From NCBI GenBank assembly GCA_963995505.1, contig OZ023186.1, forward strand, positions 4,526,001 to 4,590,000: a DNA stretch of 64,000 nucleotides. The letters are read 5' to 3'. Both the position numbers and the translations under genes were made by a program. The stretch is from Hypericum androsaemum (Eukaryota > Streptophyta > Magnoliopsida > Malpighiales > Hypericaceae). Within the stretch, counting starts at the first letter, position 1; each line of letters begins with the position of its first letter. Shown one piece after another: positions 57,660-64,000 of this stretch. The notes beneath the pieces were generated by a model. It saw only the letters and a list, made by a program, of their open reading frames with translations, did not search any database and was not told the origin of the DNA.

Positions 57660-58200
57660 TAAATTTAATAATTAATCAAATAACAACCCGGTATACTAAT
57701 TCGAAATTTTTTGTTAAGAAGATAAAAAAACAAAAGGGGGAGTGAAGAAACCCCCAACACCAATCCCCTCCTCTTTGACAAGCACGCACCCACCCATGTG
57801 GTCATTGTTTTGACCGTTTCGCCCCTATTATATACCATCAGGGAAACACCTTTCCCGCACAGAAGCCATGCCCCCGAGCATCATGTGTTCCATGTCAATC
57901 ACTATTTCTCAGAATTAACCATCTTATATATTTCTCATACTAATATTAACAGCTAGCCTTCCGATCTCTTGAACACAATAAAGGAAAATAGAAAGCACAA
58001 ATTGACATTCACTCCCAATTAACACGAAGACCACCATTAACACATTTACAACTCAACACTTTATTACTATACTTATAAAAATAAACAACCGAAGATTTAA
58101 AATAATTAAAGAACTGTGATGCTCCTATCTTATATAAATATATATTTTAATTGACAGAGCCTTGGCTAAAAAATGTATTTCAGAAATCGGTTCAAATATC
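57660..58200. other. Intergenic, no gene recognised
   Basis: AT-rich with an ACCCCC-rich patch near 57750-57860 that resembles part of a transposon end but has no identified partner. Confidence 0.35.
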
Positions 58201-58510
58201 AATATAAAGTAGAGAAAAGTACACTTAACTACCCTGTAGTTTCAGCGATTATCACTTGGGTACCATGTGATTTCAGAACCGTAAAAAAGGTCCAACTTAT
58301 TTCAACGTTTGTCACGGACAGGTCCGTTGTTCCGGTTCAAAGTTTTTTGGGCAAACGGCATCGTTTGAATGCCTACGTGGAATGCCATGTGGCGGTGACC
58401 CAGATTAGTCGTTGTTGATATGGCAATAGGTAAATTAACAAATTAGTACCATTTTTTTAACTTTCCAAAAAAACCCTCCTCCTCTCATCCTCTCTCTCCT
58501 TCTCCTCCTC

Positions 58511-58511
<1 letters not shown>

Positions 58512-58549
<38 letters not shown>
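58512..58549. repeat. (CT)n microsatellite
   Basis: About 19 CT units inside the Pack-MULE. Confidence 0.98.
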
Positions 58550-58554
<5 letters not shown>

Positions 58555-58925
58555 TCCTGGAGAATTTGCTTCAAACTGATCTTGCACAAAATAACATCAG
58601 TAGAGCCATACCGGAGCAGCTTCTAGGCCTATCATCGTTGTCAACATTGAGAAGGAAAAATCCAAAAGAGAAGAGAAAACCCATTCCTTCGTCAATTACT
58701 TCCCTGGAAGTATTCCTACCATGATAGCATCAAAAGAGAAGGAAGGGAAAATCCAATAAATTTAAGCTCATAACCATAATTATCTGCCTTCTTTTTGTTC
58801 TAGCTTCAGCACTAGTGTTACGCGGTGGATTTGATGGAAGAATTAAATAGAATCGAGGTTAGGGTTCCTCGAGAGAAGATTGAGAATTTTGGCAATTTGG
58901 GCGAGGCACACGCGGGGGCAGGGTA

Positions 58926-59150
58926 GAGGCGTACGACTTCTTCGAGGTGTACGACGGGCACGGTGGGGCAAGGGTGGCGGAGGCGTGCAAAGAGAGGATG
59001 CACTGTACGGTCGCCGAGGAGATGGCAAAGGCGTCGGCCGTGCCATGCCATGGGAGCGGGTATTGCAGAGGGCGTTCGAGAGGATGGACGAGGAGGTGGC
59101 GGCAGAGAGGATGGTGGGGTCCATTGCGGTGGTGGGAGCCGGATCTGACC
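58926..59150 (+). pseudogene. Captured protein phosphatase 2C fragment (clade A, HAI-like)
   Basis: Plus frame [20 protein letters not shown] then [17 protein letters not shown] holds the PP2C metal-binding motif DGHGG. One frame shift later [20 protein letters not shown] and [16 protein letters not shown] continue the same domain. In clade A PP2Cs, which restrain SnRK2 kinases in abscisic-acid signalling, these segments are contiguous. The fragment covers about 75 residues of a domain of roughly 280 and is shifted, so it cannot be active. It lies wholly within MULE ends. Confidence 0.85.
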
Positions 59151-59749
59151 TCATAAAGAAGAAGGGGAAGAACGGCAGCGGCAGAGTCGTATCAGCTGCG
59201 AAGAAGGAAAACTTGGAGAGCGGAGACGTGTCGGGGGAGCTATCCAATGGCTGGGGGTCAACGACGTCGAGTTCGTCAACGGAGTTGAATGAGTGGAACA
59301 AGCTCAACCGGAGCTTCTCGCTATCGAGGTCGGCTTCCGGAGATATGGGTATTTTTTGGTTAGAATTTTTTGAAGGGAAGGAGCAAGCTTCAATGGGTTT
59401 TTCTGGAGGTTGAAGATGACCCAGGCACAAAAAGGAGAGGAGAAATTTTCACGGGAGCGAAGGCGAGAGGGAGGAGAGAGAAGATTTGAGAGTAAAAAAA
59501 TTATGTACTATTTTGTAATTTATCCATACCACATCATCATTGAGTAATCACATTCACCACCACGTGGTGTTCCACGTAGGCGTCAATACACCGTAGTTTT
59601 TCTAAAAAATTGTGAACCGGAGCTCGGGACCAGTCCGTGACAAACATTGAAATAAGTTGGACCTTTTTTACGGTTCTGAAACTACAAGGTACCCAAGTGA
59701 TAATTGCTGAAACTACAGGGTACTTAAGTATACTTTTCCCTATAAAGTA

Positions 59750-61030
59750 ATAACAATATCACGTAGTAAGCAAAGACCCCATCTCAATTGCACACATGTC
59801 AGTTCGTTCACCTATCAAGTTCATTAAGTACATTCTAATATTCTAATACAAAAAATGCATAGACATACGCATGCACATAAAAATAAGGATAAATAATTTC
59901 CTTTCAATAGAGTTTTAAAATTTTCTTTTCAAGAAGTTTCAAATACGTTTTGATTCAAATTCTATTTCCTTTAAGCTTTCATTTCTAACAAACGAAAAAA
60001 TCACTATGATACTACTTAAATTATCACGACCCGAGACTGAGACAATTGTCGTGCAAGTAGAATTGCACAAGGCTCGATTTTATTTTCTTTAAACATTAAC
60101 AAGATTTCATGTCTCTTAATATTATTATTTGAAAATCACTCTTAAAAGTTTACAGTATGAAACTTACATCTTGAATATGAAGTTTACAAGAGCGAGATAA
60201 TCCAATCAATCTTTGAATGCACAACCAAATAAAATAAATACAATTGTCTTCAACACCTAACCCAAAGAATCTTCAATATTTCTAAAAAATTATTTTACAA
60301 ATTTGGGTGAGTTTCGCTACTCAGTAAATTGCCGATACTTTCAACCCGAGACAAGGCCCAAGCATTTTTAAAATAGTTCATAGTTCAAACATCATCATTA
60401 TCAAACTAAATCAAACAATAGAACAATACCAAAAGTAGCATATTAACTTTCAAACATGTCAATCACCCACTTCACAACCGGATACAGTAAATACTCAACT
60501 CAAAGCAATCACTAAACATTAGCAATTAACAATCAATATATGGTATGTTATGCAAACACAATTCTACTATGCAACTATTAATGATGAATGAAGACGAGAG
60601 TTCCGGAGCCCTCCTAATGAGGCTATGTGACCTATGTCATCGTTTCTTTCACCCCAATGACAGAGTCCTGGTGCGTAATCTCCACCGTTATCAGGACCAT
60701 CATATCATCCCAATAATAAAATCCTGGTGTATTCATCCCGTCGTTATGGGATCCAAACTTATTAATAACCTCATTAGAATCTACTTACTTTAGACAATAT
60801 GACAGAACCTCAATTGCCATGACCAGATCACTTTCGCACCACATAAGCCATCATTTATCATTTCCACATCCAATTCTCAAAACAGAAAGTCACCAATGCA
60901 CCACAATAACACACGGTGACATCACAAGTAACCAAAAACCAATTAACAGCAAGTAGACAACACAGCCACATAACAAAGGCACTCCAAACTAATCAACAAT
61001 AACTATGGAATCTGTTTAACACCAATTCAA
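59750..61030. other. Intergenic, repeat-like but unidentified
   Basis: Contains an ACGACCCGAGACTGAGACAATTG stretch near 60029 and a diverged internal duplication TGGTGCGTAATC.. / TGGTGTATTCATC.. (60670-60760), suggestive of an old repeat. No coding frame recognised. Confidence 0.35.
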
Positions 61031-61032
61031 TA

Positions 61033-61650
61033 CTAAATCGGATACCAAACCAATCATCTTCAAGATTGAATTCATTTTAATTACTTGGCTCAAACGTAAA
61101 ATCATATTTAAATTAAAAGCGTATCGAATTGAAAGTAACAACAACTTAACCGATTGTGAATTCCTTTTATTTATTTCAGCTTATAACTTCTCACGATCAG
61201 CGAGTTAATCCCTTCTTGATCATCCCTCTTTTCCGTAACCCGGTGATCTTACCAGACAAACTAATGAAGCCCAACTTGTTCACCTCTAATGGTAACCACA
61301 AGCTACATGTTTTCCCACTTCACATCGTTAGACCCTCGAAATTCATATTTGTGAGACTATTGACGCCAATACTGTGTACTATCCTCTTAAGCTCTTTGGA
61401 AGAAAATTTTCCAAGTACAACTCCCTGCTCTAGTGTGTCATTATTTAGAAAGAGAGGAAAAGATATACAAGAGGAGTTAATCCTATTTTCTGTTAGTGCT
61501 AGAGAAAATGGTGGAGAATGTGAGGGGATAATGGATGGGTTGTTGATCTGGTTTTACCAAGTGTGGCCGGTCAATTGCAACTTGGTCATTAATTACATGT
61601 ATTTGATCACTTATTTTATTAAGTCTTATATCTAAAATACTGGATTTTAC
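61033..61650. repeat. Dispersed repeat copy B (uninterrupted)
   Basis: Same sequence and orientation as 44468-46178 but without either DNA-transposon insertion. It preserves both empty target sites (GCTACATG near 61305 and AAGTACAACTCCC near 61414). Confidence 0.85.
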
Positions 61651-61810
61651 ACAAGTCCTCTATACCAGCATTCGAGCTTTATTCACATGAAAATGGAAGA
61701 AGTTCTTGTTAATATAGAAAGAAAAAGAGCATGCATGTGAGAAGAGAACATGCTACTTTTATTTATTTGAATGAAAAATAGGAAAATAGTTAATAATTCT
61801 ATTTGGAGAC

Positions 61811-64000
61811 TTAACTATCAACATCGTCATGTAATTTAGCCGTTATTGTGTGCAAAACAATGGGAGTTCTAACACTGTTGAAGCCATCAAACCACACAAG
61901 TGCTGTAGATTTGAATAAGTTCACAGGAAAACCTTCCCCAATGACGGTGACGTTAAAAGATTTCTTTTCTTGCAAAGACTGAAAGGAGAGTACTTCAGGT
62001 TCCACTTTAACTTGACATCTTGGGGGCGAAAGAACCTTTGCATGGTAAGTAGAGTTGGCTGGTCCAACGTTGGTCACTGTTCTTTGAAACTTAACCGTGA
62101 AAGCAGTGTCTGGGTTCACTTTAGCAGTCAAGGAAGGATAGTTGAAATCAAAGATCGGATCCTTTTCACCTCCTTTCGGACAACTACTATCGTCTCCTGT
62201 GATTACTCTGAGCTTTTTTTCATCGAAGCCATTACGACAGAGTAACTTTACGTAATCTTCTTTTAGTGCCTCGTAAACAAGACCAGGGCGAGTCGCCGTT
62301 ATGGGATTAACTTGTCCAGACCCAAATGCAAGTTCCCCCTCTGGGTTTGTCGTAGCATCCAATGGAATTGCTGCATAAGATATCAAAAATAAAGTAGATA
62401 GTTAGGGTTTATTGAGCTAAGGAGCAAGCAACCAAAATTGCATCATGTCTGACATATAATTACCTGTTGTCATGATGGCTGATTGGATGGCTGATGGAGA
62501 CCAATCAGGATGGAATGACTTGATATAAACGGCGATGCCTGTAATATGGGAACAAGCCATTGATGTTCCAGATATAATGCCATAATGGACACGCCGCTTG
62601 TCTTTTTGATCATCTGAGGGTGAAGCTATAGGAGAATATCCTGCCAATATGTCTATTCCAGGGGCAGTCACATCGGGCTACAAAACAAAGAAAAATACTC
62701 CTAGACCAATGAGGTTTTCAACAAACATATTACTTAGTCCCTCTATTATAGACTCAATCAGTACGGTTTGCAGACAATGTCAATATATTTACTCTATAAA
62801 GCAAATTACCTTCATGATTTCTTGTAAAAATGGATTTGGTCCACGTGTAGAAAAGTCTGGAACTACAGGTGCAGAAGGATCTTTAATTGTTTCACTTTTC
62901 AGTATGGTTGCAACAGGAGCTCTGCCGGGTTACACGAAATAGTTAATCCACTAGAGACATATTCAATGTAAAGGTATAGCGGTCCCCTCTTGCTCCTCTT
63001 TCTCGACAAAAATGTGAAACAACCAAAAGATTATGTAAACAAATGACAACTTACTTGGAAGAGTTCAAGTAGGATAAGACCATATCAAAATCAGATTGAT
63101 TTATAGACGCAGCGGGAAGCGATTCGACTATGGAAGCATCTGTATGAAACAATGCATAGATGGCTCCAACAGCATTAACATCAGCAGCGATCAAAGAGGG
63201 ACCTGCAATTATTTTCCCCTTGAATGTTCCGTTGTCGATAGCTACAAGCGGATACATGGTTCCATTTAAGTCGAAAGTATGAATTGAATTCCCCTGATGT
63301 AGAAATAAGACAAGTTAAGTATGATATGCATTTTTAAGGTAAACAACATTATGAGACGAATATGTAGATATGGATTTCTCAGAACATGCTTTGCCAACTT
63401 GCAGATTAGCACTTTTAAGGTAAACATCTTTATGAGGCGAATCTTTAGTGAAGTAAATCATATTATTGTTAAGCAGAGATACTTTCATGCTGGTGTTAAT
63501 CTCAATCTATTGGAACGAGCTTGTTTATGATTCTTGGAGTTAATGGATAAATCTTTTAACCGTCTCTATCAAAAAAAATTTATATGTTCGCAAAACATAT
63601 ATAACTTGGTATATTAAAAGAGTATGATTTCGGCATTGCCTAGATTTATGGTGGGCTCAACAAAGTATGTAGTGACCGAAATGCCTAAATGCCACTTTTG
63701 CCACATTCCGTAAAACATAAAAATCTATTAGACGAGAAAAAAGTAAGGAGTACATACCACTAAAATCATTCCGTTCCCAAGAACAGCCTTATCAATAATT
63801 CGACGATCAGTGCTACTTGCTGCAACAGTGATCAACCATGGTGCAATAGAAGTGATTCCATTTCTATTGCCCTCGTTCCCTGCAGAATTGGAGGTAATAA
63901 CTCCTTTTGCCATTGCATGGAAGGCACCGATGGAAGTGACATCCTGGTCGAGAGGCGAAGGGTCTATGGGACCCAAAGATATGTTTATAATGTCGACTCC
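61811..64000 (-). CDS. Subtilisin-like serine protease (cucumisin-like subtilase), 3' part
   Basis: Minus-strand, five exons visible with consistent phase: 64000(+)-63758, 63293-63055, 62921-62810, 62677-62464 and 62370-61811 (stop TAA). Exon order: [16 protein letters not shown] with oxyanion-hole [11 protein letters not shown]-type domain [20 protein letters not shown] to [30 protein letters not shown] with [20 protein letters not shown] and catalytic Ser in [16 protein letters not shown]; then [20 protein letters not shown] and the fibronectin III-like C-terminal domain ending HDDVDS. The catalytic Asp and His exons lie beyond the window. The PA domain lacks about 30 residues, including the usual C-x-x-S-L-D...L-C-D Cys pair. 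Such enzymes are secreted cell-wall proteases made as proenzymes. Likely functional unless the missing 5' part is damaged. Confidence 0.9.

Larger units (their letters stand above)
58212..59740. mobile_element. Pack-MULE, 1529 bp, 9-bp TSD, carrying a PP2C fragment
   Basis: Long inverted ends: GAGAAAAGTACACTTAACTA on the left; the right end closes with TTAAGTATACTTTTCCC. The match extends well over 150 bp inward (AACTTATTTCAACGTTTGTC is mirrored). Perfect 9-bp duplication TATAAAGTA at 58203-58211 and 59741-59749. The interior carries a (CT)n run, a PP2C gene fragment and further GC-rich DNA. Confidence 0.93.

Noticed and set aside
58843..59430. 195-codon minus-strand frame
   Set aside because: Antisense shadow of the captured PP2C fragment, whose DGHGG motif is on the plus strand.

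Overview
This window looks like the nuclear genome of a dicot plant. The evidence is spliced genes with GT/AG introns, a CC-NBS-LRR resistance gene, NAC and GRAS transcription-factor relics, a plastid S20 exon, plant-type Copia elements primed by initiator-Met tRNA, Mutator-like (MULE) and hAT-type DNA transposons, LINEs and tRNA-derived SINEs. It is AT-rich and gene-poor. The species cannot be named from the sequence. Family names below come from reading the translations against remembered protein families; no database search was run.

Layout. 1-1.7 kb: decayed PPR gene (EMB2217/At1g79490-like). 2-14 kb: repeat territory, with a MITE containing a LINE, a 175-bp satellite-like repeat, and three MULEs of which the middle one contains a hAT-type element that itself contains a LINE piece. 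14.9-17.4 kb: Copia element with only gag/protease left. 17.5-27.8 kb: a run of decayed genes: NAC (CUC-like), thioredoxin-h retrocopy, GRAS (HAM/SCL6-like), plastid ribosomal protein S20 exon and a PPR gene. The NAC-S20-PPR order resembles Arabidopsis At3g15170-At3g15190-At3g15200. 29.3-32.2 kb: intact one-exon CC-NBS-LRR gene. 33-35 kb: two kinds of SINE with perfect target duplications. 35.6-41.4 kb: five-exon minus-strand gene joining the first exons of the peroxisomal import receptor PEX5 in frame to a complete phytocyanin; its third intron holds a Copia element and a MULE. 42.5-43.8 kb: another MULE. 44.2 kb: one exon of a DUF7796-type gene. 44.5-46.2 kb: a repeat carrying two DNA-transposon insertions, whose uninterrupted copy lies at 61.0-61.65 kb. 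49.1-55.9 kb: large decayed MULE with a FAR1-type transposase (+) convergent with a ULP1-like protease gene (-). 57 kb: mitochondrial L27 relic. 58.2-59.7 kb: Pack-MULE with a captured PP2C exon. 61.8-64 kb: 3' part of an apparently intact subtilase gene.

Only three loci keep open, correctly phased reading frames: the NLR, the PEX5-phytocyanin chimera and the subtilase. Nearly every other host gene is broken, which suggests a region being fractionated under heavy transposon load. The points most worth pursuing are the chimeric gene, a 23-bp repeat that fills the non-coding gaps of the FAR1/ULP1 MULE, the set of related gene-capturing MULEs, and the two SINE families.
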